NCBI RefSeq assembly: GCF_015223055.1
Contig: NZ_JADFBX010000006.1
Coordinates: 1-64,000, forward strand
Source: Pedobacter sp. MC2016-24
GTDB lineage: Bacteria > Bacteroidota > Bacteroidia > Sphingobacteriales > Sphingobacteriaceae
Direction of reading: 5' to 3'
DNA length: 64,000 nucleotides
Shown here piece after piece: positions 42,007-50,910 of the stretch (position 1 is its first letter; every line of letters starts with the position of its first letter). Under the pieces are notes generated by a model that saw nothing but the letters and a program-made list of their open reading frames with translations, was not told the origin of the DNA and ran no database searches. The translations under genes and the position numbers were made by a program.

Positions 42007-42360
42007 ATGAAGCAATTGTTAGTTATTTTGGGGTGTTTTTTAGTGTTTAGTTGCAGTCCTCAGAAGAAGATGGATGAGCAGCTTATTGGTAAATGGGACG
42101 GTTCCCTTAAGGATCTACAAACGGGAAGTTCAATAGAAAAAATTGTTTTCGAATTTACAAAGAACGGTGATTTTCTACAACACATGGGTAAAGGGAAGAC
42201 GCAAAATACGATTGAATCAAGCTATGAAGTAGAAAATGATAAAATAGTCTCCACAGACAAGCAAACTAAGGAAAAAACGGAAGTAAAGTATGCGATTAAG
42301 AACGATACGTTGACCATCGCATTCGAAGGTGTTGAAAATAAGTTTATAAAGGTTAAGTAA
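42007..42360 (+). CDS. Hypothetical lipocalin-like lipoprotein
   Basis: A 117-residue lipoprotein begun at ATG 42007, where the signal MKQLLVILGCFLVFSC starts (Cys16). The open frame runs back to 41881 but those residues are atypical. The mature part shows the short lipocalin-like pattern QLIGKWDGSLKDLQTGSSIE, IVFEFTKNGDFLQH, YEVENDKIVSTDKQ and KNDTLTIAFEG, common in Bacteroidota outer-membrane lipoproteins of unknown function. Confidence 0.7.
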   Translation: MKQLLVILGCFLVFSCSPQKKMDEQLIGKWDGSLKDLQTGSSIEKIVFEFTKNGDFLQHMGKGKTQNTIESSYEVENDKIVSTDKQTKEKTEVKYAIKNDTLTIAFEGVENKFIKVK

Positions 42361-42437
42361 TTAGGTTAAGTGTTTAGCTTACGAAATCTCTATTTTTAAT
42401 CTTATTCCCTTTTTATCTGCTAGCGATGGATAAAAAG

Positions 42438-43175
42438 TTATAACCCTTTTTTACCGTCAAGCCAATATCCGTGTAAGTATATCTTTTGTGCCCCTTTGCT
42501 TTTGGCCACTTTTCTGAATGTCTGGGCAGACTTTGCGTTACCGGTTAAAACAAAGCTGGCTTTTTGGAAGTCTGGTGTTTGAAACAGGGGAAGTTGATTT
42601 ACCCATTCTTCGTTTCTGAATGACCCGTTTTTCGCGAATACCATGTAGTTTTCCAGACCCAATAATTCAGGTGCCTTTTTATTTTGATCGTCCAGTTCAA
42701 AAATGAATTGAAATTGCTGTTTGTTTTGTTTCAGTACGGGTAAAAATGAACAGGCCAATGCTAATGAAGTTTCGTCGCCAAAGATGACATAGCCAGCGGC
42801 AGACCGATCATAATAATTACGTTCTGTCCTGGGTTTATTCATTTTAATCTCGTCTTCTGGCTTCAGGTCTTGCATGAACTGACTTCCGGATCCTGAGCCG
42901 TGTAGGTGGACAACCAATTCCAAAAAGCCGTGGTCTTTGTCTGCGTGCGATACTGTGTACCGCCTGGCTTCAGTATCACTTACCCGAAAGTCAATGTAAC
43001 AGCCTACAGGGAAATTGAGGTCTCTGAAGTTGCCGCTCAAGCGGACTCTCTTGACCGTTTGCGATATCAATTCGGTCTCATTTACCACTACATCGGGTAA
43101 CTTGGATATAAACAGGTCTACTGCATCGAATAACCATTTAGGTGCACTTGGCATAATGTTGAAATTTGATGCCAA
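42438..43175 (-). CDS. Siderophore-interacting FAD-binding protein
   Basis: A 245-residue protein of the ViuB/SIP family. The FAD-binding barrel covers VKRVRLSGNFRDLNFPVGCY and ARRYTVSHADKDHGFLELVV (Arg-x-Tyr-Thr/Ser flavin motif), then HLHGSGSGSQFMQDLKPEDE; the NAD(P)H side has YVIFGDETSLALACSFLPVL and ends in YLHGYWLDGKKG. Such proteins reduce ferric siderophores in the cytoplasm to release iron. It follows an AraC-type regulator gene by 52 bp on the minus strand, probably its activator. Confidence 0.87.
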   Translation of the reverse strand: MASNFNIMPSAPKWLFDAVDLFISKLPDVVVNETELISQTVKRVRLSGNFRDLNFPVGCYIDFRVSDTEARRYTVSHADKDHGFLELVVHLHGSGSGSQFMQDLKPEDEIKMNKPRTERNYYDRSAAGYVIFGDETSLALACSFLPVLKQNKQQFQFIFELDDQNKKAPELLGLENYMVFAKNGSFRNEEWVNQLPLFQTPDFQKASFVLTGNAKSAQTFRKVAKSKGAQKIYLHGYWLDGKKGL

Positions 43176-43227
43176 AGAACGGGAAAACTACGCTCAGAGA
43201 AAAGGACGCAAAGATGTGGTTACTGGA

Positions 43228-44091
43228 CTAATCGCGGTTTTTGTTTCTGAATGTCAGGGCGGTCATCCCACTTGCTTTTTTAAATAACCTTGAAAAGTAC
43301 GCATAGTCGTCGTAACCCAATTCAATGGCAATCTCTTTGATCGATTTGTTGGAATGGTAGAGCAAACGTTTGGCCTCTAAAATGAGACGTTGCTGGATAT
43401 GTTGAGAGACCGATAATCCAGTCGTGTTTTTCACACATTCATTCAAATAGGCGATAGATATGTTCAATTCATTTGCATAATCTGCCGGTCTCTTTTTTTT
43501 CAGAAAATGCAGCCCCAGCGCTACTTTAAATGCTCTGGTTACCATGTCAAAACGAGAAAGTTTATCTGCAGGGGCGGAGCTTTCCAAATACTGGGAAATG
43601 ATAAGCCCGATAAATGCATTGCAACTTTCTTTCAATATGGAGTCATAGAGCCTGTCTTTTTTTCTTTCGAACAGGCTGATGCATAACAACATCGCCTGAC
43701 GCAGATCGGTAAAATTACGATCATCCAATTGTATGGGTTTTGTTGGTGTAATTTCCTCCAATAGTGTCAGGTACTGTGCACTTATACTTTCATTGCCTAT
43801 TGCTAAAATGTAAGCTACCACATCTGCTCCAACTTGAAATAGCCGGTGCACCTGATTTGGATGGATATACAACAGCGAGGGGGTATCTGCTTTGTAGCGT
43901 TCAAAATCAATTTCCATTTCCATTTCACCTCGTTCATGTAATGCAAAAAAATGAGCATCATGACGGTGCGCAAGCTCGGTCTCTACTTCAAGATATGGCG
44001 CCATGTCGGGCGGAATCTGGCCAACGACAATTCCATTTTCGAACACTTCAGCGATTTGCTTGACCGGAATGGATTGTGCTTTGTTTTTCAT
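43228..44091 (-). CDS. AraC-family transcriptional regulator
   Basis: A 287-residue regulator. An N-terminal cupin-like ligand domain (AHRHDAHFFALHERGEMEME, LLYIHPNQVHRLFQVGA) is followed by a linker and the two helix-turn-helix motifs: RPADYANELNISIAYLNECV and KSIKEIAIELGYDDYAYFSR before LFKKASGMTALTFR. It lies upstream of the siderophore-interacting protein gene in the same orientation and may regulate it in response to iron or a siderophore. No further iron-uptake genes are close. Confidence 0.88.
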   Translation of the reverse strand: MKNKAQSIPVKQIAEVFENGIVVGQIPPDMAPYLEVETELAHRHDAHFFALHERGEMEMEIDFERYKADTPSLLYIHPNQVHRLFQVGADVVAYILAIGNESISAQYLTLLEEITPTKPIQLDDRNFTDLRQAMLLCISLFERKKDRLYDSILKESCNAFIGLIISQYLESSAPADKLSRFDMVTRAFKVALGLHFLKKKRPADYANELNISIAYLNECVKNTTGLSVSQHIQQRLILEAKRLLYHSNKSIKEIAIELGYDDYAYFSRLFKKASGMTALTFRNKNRD

Positions 44092-44287
44092 TGGGAGTTT
44101 TGTCTGTTTGTAAAGTTAGTTTTTTTGACCAATTTAGTTATTCACGGTAACGTGCATGCCGGATACAGATTTTAATGGCAAGTTCATGTATGAAAATCTT
44201 ACTGTTATTTCAAAATTGTGATAAAAACACGGAATTTGAATAAATATTTTTGGATATTGATTGGCTAAGTAAAAAGCAATAAAAAAA

Positions 44288-45298
44288 ATGAGAATGGAAA
44301 TGAAATTTTGCTGGCTAGCTTCTTTTATACTGATCGTAATTTCTAGCTGTAATGAAAAGGGCAAAAGTAAGCAGCCCGCTTCGCCTCAGGAGGTTAAGCT
44401 GGATGCTGTAGCCGTACCCCAAAAGTCAATGTCTTATTCAGCACAAGATAGCGTTGCCTTGCTTAAGCTCACCAAAGACCTTTACAAGTGGAATCAAACC
44501 GGTAACAACGATGATTTCTTCAGCCCCTTACAAAAAGAAACAACGGATACAGTATATGCAGGTCTTGATATGAATTTGCACAAGCAAAAACTCGAAGCCA
44601 TAAAGCGTTCGGGTCTTTTTACAGAAACCTTTATTTCCAATTACAACAAAATTGCCTTGCTTATTGATGCGAACATGAAAGACGGCACCCTACAATGGAT
44701 CATTGGCGAATTGCCACCTTTTGGCAATGGCGCAAATCCTTGGTGCAACTGCCAGGATGTACCAGATGATTTTTTAACAAAGCTATATATTATGCACTTA
44801 CAGGCAGAAGATAAAGGTATATTTTACAACTGGGGCGACGGCAGTGGTGGTACACCGTATAACATTAAAGCCGTTAAAGAAAATAACCAGTGGAAAATAA
44901 ACTATATGGAGGGCTTTGATTATGATAGTTTTGTGCGCGGTATTCAAGAGCAAATAGGTTTTACGGGTAAATGGCAAAACGATATGGTGGTGCTTAATAT
45001 TGGCGAATCCTCGCTGGCTTTTGAGTACCACGGCCAATGCGTGTATTTCTATCCCGTGAAAAAAATAAGCGATACCGAATTTGAAATGATATGGGCGAGG
45101 GATATGGATTGCAAATTTGACAATGGAACCAGAGAAACTTTCGGCCTAAAAAAAGTTCCCCAAATTGGCAAGCCTTTTGCAAAATTTGTACTTAAAGACA
45201 AAACTTTATATGCAGAATATTATTATAAGGAATGGGTAGAAAAATATACCCAGCAAGTGCAGGATCATGTTTTTACCATAAAATATGTAAGAAAATAA
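44288..45298 (+). CDS. Hypothetical lipoprotein
   Basis: A 336-residue lipoprotein (lipobox VISSC, Cys21; starts at Met3 or Met5 are also possible). The mature part has an N-terminal helical section (DSVALLKLTKDLYKWNQTGN) and a C-terminal beta-rich section (VLNIGESSLAFEYHGQCVYF, KKISDTEFEMIWARDMDCKF). I know of no function. The 123 bp after the stop hold a coding-like scrap (LKEELPHFLADQLELRLAIK) that I cannot assign. Confidence 0.65.
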   Translation: MRMEMKFCWLASFILIVISSCNEKGKSKQPASPQEVKLDAVAVPQKSMSYSAQDSVALLKLTKDLYKWNQTGNNDDFFSPLQKETTDTVYAGLDMNLHKQKLEAIKRSGLFTETFISNYNKIALLIDANMKDGTLQWIIGELPPFGNGANPWCNCQDVPDDFLTKLYIMHLQAEDKGIFYNWGDGSGGTPYNIKAVKENNQWKINYMEGFDYDSFVRGIQEQIGFTGKWQNDMVVLNIGESSLAFEYHGQCVYFYPVKKISDTEFEMIWARDMDCKFDNGTRETFGLKKVPQIGKPFAKFVLKDKTLYAEYYYKEWVEKYTQQVQDHVFTIKYVRK

Positions 45299-45421
45299 TG
45301 AAGCTGATTACATGATTTAGACTTGCATATTTGCCAGAACCCTGGTCAGTTGAAAGAAGAATTGCCGCATTTTCTGGCGGATCAGCTTGAATTGCGTCTC
45401 GCCATAAAGGCATGTCCTGTT

Positions 45422-45820
45422 TTAGCGCTTGCTGAGATAGCTTTCTACCGCTTGTAACAGCGGACCTGGTACATGATGACAGTTTGTGTTTTCTAGCGTG
45501 TGTAGTTCATGGGTTTTTTGACTGATGAAGACGCCGGTAATGGAATCGTATTTTAAGTATCCTAAATCAAAGAATCTTTCCTGGATGGAGTCTGAATCGT
45601 CTCTTGATCTGAGTTGTAAGCTGTTGACTTTGAGGCTTTGTTTGTTGATGAGTAACCAATGAAAAATGATTGTTGGGGCATGAGTTGAGTTGTCTTTGAT
45701 GGAAATTTCCAACAGACTTATGGTTTTGTTGTCTAAAAAGGAATGGCAATTGAAATTTAACGTGTTCATTTTTTGGTTCAGGATTGTGTATAGGAGGCCT
45801 CTGAGCATGTATTGTGCCAT
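45422..45820 (-). CDS. Hypothetical protein
   Basis: A 132-residue protein, or 115 residues if begun at Met18 (MNTLNFNCHSFL, ATG at 45769). There is no signal peptide or membrane segment. Strand-like segments (KTISLLEISIKDNSTHAPTI, IIFHWLLINKQSL) are followed by a helix with the C-terminus LQAVESYLSKR. No family is recognised. It is transcribed away from the response regulator gene. Confidence 0.45.
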   Translation of the reverse strand: MAQYMLRGLLYTILNQKMNTLNFNCHSFLDNKTISLLEISIKDNSTHAPTIIFHWLLINKQSLKVNSLQLRSRDDSDSIQERFFDLGYLKYDSITGVFISQKTHELHTLENTNCHHVPGPLLQAVESYLSKR

Positions 45821-46081
45821 TTATAAGGTGTTGAGCGGGTATTTTTTATATTTTGTGAAATTTTGCTGAAAAAATTGTCTTTCAGCTTTAAAACGTTAAA
45901 AATCATCTGCCTAGTTGATCTTGGGCAAAGTTGCTCAATTAACTAAAAAAGACTGATTTGCATATTTTAAGTGGTTCAGTTCCTCAAACGACAGATATGG
46001 TGATGGGCCATGAAAATCTCAAACAATCTGCTAAAAGGAATGTTATAGTCTGCGAAATGTGTTTATTGCCATTTTTAAACT

Positions 46082-46480
46082 ATGTTAGTTATTAACGATA
46101 AAAGAACGAAAACTTCTGCTTATAAGATTTTGGTGGTTGAAAATGATCAGAGTCTTATAGATATATTGGAAGAGGTTTTTGAAGAGGAAGGATATCGGTA
46201 TACGATCTTTAATGATGTATTGGATATTCTTCCTCTGGTAGATGAGTATCAGCCAGACCTGGTGCTGCTGGATTTCGTGTTGCCACGGATTAATGGCGGT
46301 GAGCTTTGTAGTCAGCTGAAAAGTGTATCTGGTACTCAGGATATCCCGGTGATTATTTATTCTGCTGCACCTAAGGCTTTTTTGTCTTTGGGGGATTATG
46401 GTTGTGATTTGTTTATCCCTAAGCCTTTTGATCTGGATGAACTTGTCCAAAAGATAAACTCGCTTTTACCAACGGTTTAA
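46082..46480 (+). CDS. Single-domain response regulator
   Basis: A 132-residue receiver domain without an output domain. The phosphoacceptor is Asp64 (DLVLLDFVLP). The acidic pocket is formed by Glu20 and Asp22 (VVENDQ), with Ser94 in IIYSAAPKAF and Lys114 in FIPKPFDLDEL. Stand-alone receivers act in phosphorelays or by protein contact, as in CheY. No histidine kinase gene is adjacent, so its partner lies elsewhere. Confidence 0.88.
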   Translation: MLVINDKRTKTSAYKILVVENDQSLIDILEEVFEEEGYRYTIFNDVLDILPLVDEYQPDLVLLDFVLPRINGGELCSQLKSVSGTQDIPVIIYSAAPKAFLSLGDYGCDLFIPKPFDLDELVQKINSLLPTV

Positions 46481-46494
46481 TTGCCGGCTTTGGT

Positions 46495-46578
46495 TCATTT
46501 TTTCTTTGGTACTTTTGCGCCTTCTTTTTTTGCTTCGGATAAGCCGATGGCGATACCCTGTTTTTTTGAGGTGAATTT
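46495..46578 (-). pseudogene. Remnant of a DUF6496-like small basic protein
   Basis: On the minus strand this reads KFTSKKQGIAIGLSEAKKEG then AKVPKKK and stops. This is the conserved core and end of small basic proteins of the DUF6496 type. An in-frame TAA at 46579-46581 separates it from any start. The upstream bases in the same frame are not family-like. It is a 3' remnant. Confidence 0.5.
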
Positions 46579-46594
46579 TTACCTGTTCCGTTTT

Positions 46595-46681
46595 TTAGAG
46601 TGCGGGCTGGTCTTGTTTGGGGAAAGCTGGTCGCGGATATTTTTCCGCCGGATTTTGTGAGGATTGTTGTTCATTTTTCAT
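46595..46681 (-). pseudogene. N-terminal scrap of a stress-type SDR gene
   Basis: A 28-codon frame reads MKNEQQSSQNPAEKYPRPAF then PKQDQPAL before a stop. The pattern NPAEKYPxPxFPxQxQ is the opening of long SDR oxidoreductases of the general-stress group. Only this opening remains, directly abutting the DUF6496-like remnant, so a deletion appears to have joined two genes. Confidence 0.45.
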
Positions 46682-46725
46682 AGGGATTTTTCTTTTATAA
46701 CAATGATTTTTAAGTTGACACGTTT

Positions 46726-48933
46726 TTAGTGAGTCCATTGAATGCTAACCTGCTTATCTCCTGTCAGCTGATATTCCAGGTGACCATCTTTGGTTTGGAT
46801 ACCTTTTATGGGTTCCTTTTCGCCTTTGACGCTAATTTTAAGCGCCGGCAGTTTGGTGCTTTTTGTTTTAACAATCATCAATCTGCAGGGAAGGCGCTTG
46901 TCGCCAAGAATAGAGAAATGAATATCCTTTCCCTTGATGGCTTTGTAACCGGAGGTGGGGTAGTCTACATAAATTAAGAAAGGTTCGCCGGGTACTTGCA
47001 TGTAATGACGTGGGAGAATACCAAAGGCATTGCCTGCACCGTACACTTCTTGCCCAACGGTGCCTGATTTTCCCCAGCCGTCTTGCAAGTCTTCCAGCGC
47101 GATCCAGAGTTCAGGATCGACTTCTCCAATTTTTGGCTTTTCTTCCAACATTTCTTTGGGTAGCATAGTAGGGTAGTAGTATACGGCGCGATCTACCAAA
47201 TATCGGATGTATTCGGCCAGAAGTAGTTTTAGGGAAGGCAGGATTTCTACATCTTCGGCGTGTTTCAGATAGTCATGTATGGCACAGAATACTTCTTGTT
47301 CTTCGTATACGGCAGTGTAAGGGGCATCGTTTAATGGGAACAGCGAAAAGAATTTTGGGAAGTTCCTGCCATATCCATAATTGCAATCCCAGATTTGTGT
47401 ATTTCTAAATATTGCAGCCAGGCATTGGTAACTTAGCTCCAGATAAAGTTCATTTTTTGTGATTTTGTACAAACGTAAAAGGGCACCGGATGCGAATGCG
47501 GTATTGTTGGCTTGATAAAAGATATCAAAGCCGTATTCCTGTAATGTTTTTGCCGCTTTTTCGGCTTCATTTAAATAGCGTTTTTCTTTGGTGAGTTCCC
47601 ATGCCTGAAGCATTACGTGGGCATATAATCCCGCTACATCTTTTTCTCCGCCTTTGCCTTTGGAAGTTTCCGCCTTAAGCACTTCCAGCGTATCGATTTT
47701 ATAAAATACAGGCCAATGGTAATTGAAATGATGGGCGACTTTGATGGTGAAATCAAGCGAATCTTTGAATAGTTTTTCAGCAATTTTGTCACCTTTGAGG
47801 GCAAGTCTGCTAAGATTCAAAAGGGGGTGATGTAGGTACCAGGAGTCCATGACGCCAGGTTCCTTTTGTTCTTCTTCACCCTCTAGTTGATTTTCTGCTG
47901 CAGGTAACCAGCGGCTGATCACGCCAAGTTTGGGATCATAAAACCCGGGTAGTCCTTTTTTAACGGTTTGGATAACTTCAAGTTCAGTTTTGCTCCATTC
48001 TACGTAATCGACCAGAGGTAATAGCACTGCAAGCTGTACCATGATTTCTGGTGGCGTGTTATAGTCGCTCACATAGGCATTGAAGTACTTGTGTCCCGCT
48101 ACCTGGCTCCAGCATCCTGGACTTTCGATCAGGTCTTTTAATCCTCTATCCAGAATTTCCGGCCAGTTTTGGTAATTGGTTTCTGGTCTTGGAAGTAGTA
48201 GGTAAATGCTGGCCAGCAGGTTTAAAAACAGGCGGTTGGTTGCAAACTGGTCTTTTGGCGACTGATCATCGAATGCGATAAAGGCATCGTTGATGATCAC
48301 TGCTTTGCCGGCTTTTAAGGGTTGATCTTTTGTCGCAGGTAATGCAAAACCCATTTCAGGCCAGTTGCCGCCTACGGTATTGGCGCAGGAGGTTTGAGTT
48401 TGCTGGCAGTAATCGTTTAGGGCAGTCAGGTTTTGCAAGTATAGGATGGAGGCTGTCTTTGGCCTGGTCTGCGTGAAGTAAATTAATCCTGTACGGGTCC
48501 CTTCCTGGCTGATGTGGATTTTTCCAGCTGTGTTTTCTGGACCATATTTACTGTTCATCAGAATGTCCTTTGGCCAATATGGGATCAGCAGATCTTTTTT
48601 TGGCTTTAGGGTAGTCGTGTAGCGGAGTACCGGAAGGGTTTCTTTTTGACTGATGTTGATCTCGACCTCTTGTTTTCCAGTTTCACTTTGTAATTCAATG
48701 TAAATGCCCTGGTCGTTTTCTGCGGCTTTTTTTACTTCGAGTTTTCCGCCGGGACTAAATGCTGCGCGGAAAGCAGCGTTTCCTCCATTGGGCAACCCGG
48801 CCACAAGCCAGATGGAATCTGTGGTCTGGTACACTTTAAATTCAAAACTTCCGGCAGCTGTGCTGTAAATTGCCGTTTGGCTTTCCGCTAATTCAGAACT
48901 TGCGGATAATGCCCAGGGAGATAATCCATTCAT
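46726..48933 (-). CDS. Six-hairpin glycosidase-like protein
   Basis: A 735-residue protein. The N-terminal 200 residues are beta-rich (SFEFKVYQTTDSIWLVAGLP, IYIELQSETGKQEVEINISQ). The main part is alpha-helical with repeated hairpins typical of (alpha/alpha)6 barrels (HPLLNLSRLALKGDKIAEKL, VAGLYAHVMLQAWELTKEKR, ASGALLRLYKITKNELYLEL). A small C-terminal beta domain follows. No signal peptide is visible, so it is probably cytoplasmic unless the start is misplaced. It likely acts on a carbohydrate, but I recognise no catalytic motif. It is single on the minus strand. Confidence 0.6.
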   Translation of the reverse strand: MNGLSPWALSASSELAESQTAIYSTAAGSFEFKVYQTTDSIWLVAGLPNGGNAAFRAAFSPGGKLEVKKAAENDQGIYIELQSETGKQEVEINISQKETLPVLRYTTTLKPKKDLLIPYWPKDILMNSKYGPENTAGKIHISQEGTRTGLIYFTQTRPKTASILYLQNLTALNDYCQQTQTSCANTVGGNWPEMGFALPATKDQPLKAGKAVIINDAFIAFDDQSPKDQFATNRLFLNLLASIYLLLPRPETNYQNWPEILDRGLKDLIESPGCWSQVAGHKYFNAYVSDYNTPPEIMVQLAVLLPLVDYVEWSKTELEVIQTVKKGLPGFYDPKLGVISRWLPAAENQLEGEEEQKEPGVMDSWYLHHPLLNLSRLALKGDKIAEKLFKDSLDFTIKVAHHFNYHWPVFYKIDTLEVLKAETSKGKGGEKDVAGLYAHVMLQAWELTKEKRYLNEAEKAAKTLQEYGFDIFYQANNTAFASGALLRLYKITKNELYLELSYQCLAAIFRNTQIWDCNYGYGRNFPKFFSLFPLNDAPYTAVYEEQEVFCAIHDYLKHAEDVEILPSLKLLLAEYIRYLVDRAVYYYPTMLPKEMLEEKPKIGEVDPELWIALEDLQDGWGKSGTVGQEVYGAGNAFGILPRHYMQVPGEPFLIYVDYPTSGYKAIKGKDIHFSILGDKRLPCRLMIVKTKSTKLPALKISVKGEKEPIKGIQTKDGHLEYQLTGDKQVSIQWTH

Positions 48934-49135
48934 AACAAGCTAGATTCAAAGGTTGATTTCGATGCTGAAGAACATCGATCCGGGGGCTTTGTTTCAAATT
49001 ATTATTTTTTTTATAAATCAAATGCGCTGCATAAGTTTTAAGGGTTGAAAATGGTTTTTTACTTAGCTATAAAATTGGATATGAAATTCGGCTAATAGTG
49101 GTTCCAATATAACATCGTAGCAGTTAAAAGGTTAC

Positions 49136-49594
49136 TTATCTGCTTTTACTACATGGGATCCAGTCATTGATTGTGGCTTCTCCTCCTAAGCCCTTAATGA
49201 AATACTTATCATTTTCTTTCTTGATCTTGAAGTTGGCGTTTTCCGATTTGCAATTTTTGTCATTGCCTGCATAATACAATTCCAGGATGCTGTTTTTCTC
49301 AATGATCTTATAATTGCCGTTACATCTGATCGGTTCATGATAGGTGTTCGTTGTCAAAACTGCAACAGTAGAATTTATCACAAAATTGTAGGTAATGTTG
49401 GCAGTTCCTGAAGTCGTCTCTTCCGTTTCTACCGTTGATGAAAATTCTCCCTGGAATTCGGAACCGGGTGATTTCACAGTATCCTGAGCAGATTTTTTGC
49501 CTGAGTGGTTTTTATTATCGCCATGGGTATTACAGTTGATTAAAAACAGGCAAGGCAATATAAATATCCACTTTTTAATTTTTTTGGTAGGCAT
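49136..49594 (-). CDS. Hypothetical lipoprotein
   Basis: A 152-residue lipoprotein (FILPCLFLINC, Cys21). A polar linker rich in Lys/Ser/Asn leads to a beta-rich domain (SGTANITYNFVINSTVAVLT, NGNYKIIEKNSILELYYAGN) ending in NDWIPCSKSR. Two or three cysteines could form disulphides. The function is unknown. The 368 bp after its start, up to 49963, contain no gene or clear repeat. Confidence 0.65.
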   Translation of the reverse strand: MPTKKIKKWIFILPCLFLINCNTHGDNKNHSGKKSAQDTVKSPGSEFQGEFSSTVETEETTSGTANITYNFVINSTVAVLTTNTYHEPIRCNGNYKIIEKNSILELYYAGNDKNCKSENANFKIKKENDKYFIKGLGGEATINDWIPCSKSR

Positions 49595-49962
49595 GCTCTT
49601 AGTTTAAACAGTTTACGACGCGCTCATTGAAGGCAATATGATTAAAAATCCCGTAAGAAAAAATAGTTTGGTTCAATACCTATCAATATGCTCCGTTTTA
49701 AGTATTCGTATTTATAAAACTTACTATGATAAAAAACATTTATCACGTAGTCGCTTTATGGATGTGCAGGGCACAACAAAATTTTCGTTGCTACTTTTTT
49801 AACTTGCATCTTCATATTGACTCGTTGGCTATCTGTATTTTTAGTAACCGTTAATGTGAAATTTCGCGTTTCGATTATCCTGACTCCGAAATTATGTATA
49901 ATTGACTTGTCCCCTTTTCGAAAATCCAATCGTTATAGCGCAAAATAACAAAATTTAAAAGG

Positions 49963-50556
49963 ATGAAAAATGTTTTACATATCATTTCTAGTGCGCGGGG
50001 AAGCAGATCCTATAGTCAGGGATTAAGCTCGGCCATTGTTAAAAAACTAACAGATAAACGATTGGTAAATACGATAGTCGAAAGGAACCTGGCAGCGGAT
50101 TTTCCGCCATTTATAGACCGGGCTCTGATTGAAGTATTTTATAAGAACCCGGGTACAATGAGTAACGATGATCATTTGCTACTCCAGTATGCCAATGCCA
50201 TTCTTAACGAAATTAAGAATGCAGATTTTATAGTCATCGGTACTCCTGTACATAATTTAGGAATTTCTGCACCCTTGAAGGCTTGGATTGATCAGCTGAT
50301 CAGGTTTGGTGTCACTTATGGATATCACAGCGATGGGCAACGAACCGGTTATCTGGGTGGAAAAAAGGTATTTTTAGCAATTGCCTCTGGCGGTAAGGTA
50401 TCGGACAGTGACGGTGGCAGTGATTATACTGAACCGTATCTCAAATCCGTTTTCAATGCATACACTGGAATTACCGATTTTTGCACCTACAGGATAGAAG
50501 GAACTGCAAGTCCTGATTTTAGAGAAAACTATGAAGAAATTTTAAAAAACTTATAA
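49963..50556 (+). CDS. azoR: FMN-dependent NADH-azoreductase
   Basis: A 197-residue flavodoxin-fold enzyme. It shows HIISSARGSRSYSQGLSSAI at 6-25 (FMN phosphate loop), TPVHNLGISAPLKAWIDQLI (AzoR/NQO hallmark P-x-x-N-x-x-x-x-xxLK-x-xID) and SGGKVSDSDGGSDYTEPYLK. It reduces azo compounds and quinones in the cytoplasm and protects from thiol or quinone stress. It is the first of three genes (YCII protein, ECF42 sigma) spaced by 10 and 2 bp, so it is probably a target and partner of that sigma factor. Confidence 0.85.
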   Translation: MKNVLHIISSARGSRSYSQGLSSAIVKKLTDKRLVNTIVERNLAADFPPFIDRALIEVFYKNPGTMSNDDHLLLQYANAILNEIKNADFIVIGTPVHNLGISAPLKAWIDQLIRFGVTYGYHSDGQRTGYLGGKKVFLAIASGGKVSDSDGGSDYTEPYLKSVFNAYTGITDFCTYRIEGTASPDFRENYEEILKNL

Positions 50557-50566
50557 TTAAGAAAAA

Positions 50567-50908
50567 ATGAAAGAATTTATGTTGATCTTCAGATTAAAAG
50601 ATATTGCCGACTTTAAACCCTCGCCGGAACAAATGCAGGAAAGGATGAACTGGCTGGCCGGAATTGCTGCGCAGCACAAATTAGTGGACAAAGGCAATAC
50701 GCTGTTACCTGTTCGGGGAAGTGCCAAAACCGTGAAATCCGACAGTGTTGTAACCGACGGCCCGTATACGGAAATTAAGGAATTTGTAGTTGGTTATATC
50801 ATTGTCAAGGTTGATGATATCGATGAAGCTGTAGAAATGGCGAAGGGCAATCCGATTTTTAAGGTCGGCGGAAATATAGAAGTGCGAGAAGTTTTAAAGC
50901 GTGATTAG
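50567..50908 (+). CDS. YCII/DGPF-domain protein
   Basis: A 113-residue YCII-related protein with the DGPF motif as DGPYTEIKEFVVGYIIVKVD at 66-85. The fold starts MKEFMLIFRLKDIADFKPSP. DGPF proteins are regularly encoded next to ECF42-type sigma factors, as here (2 bp upstream). They may be small enzymes or partners in the sigma signalling. The role is not established. Confidence 0.85.
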   Translation: MKEFMLIFRLKDIADFKPSPEQMQERMNWLAGIAAQHKLVDKGNTLLPVRGSAKTVKSDSVVTDGPYTEIKEFVVGYIIVKVDDIDEAVEMAKGNPIFKVGGNIEVREVLKRD

Positions 50909-50910
50909 TA

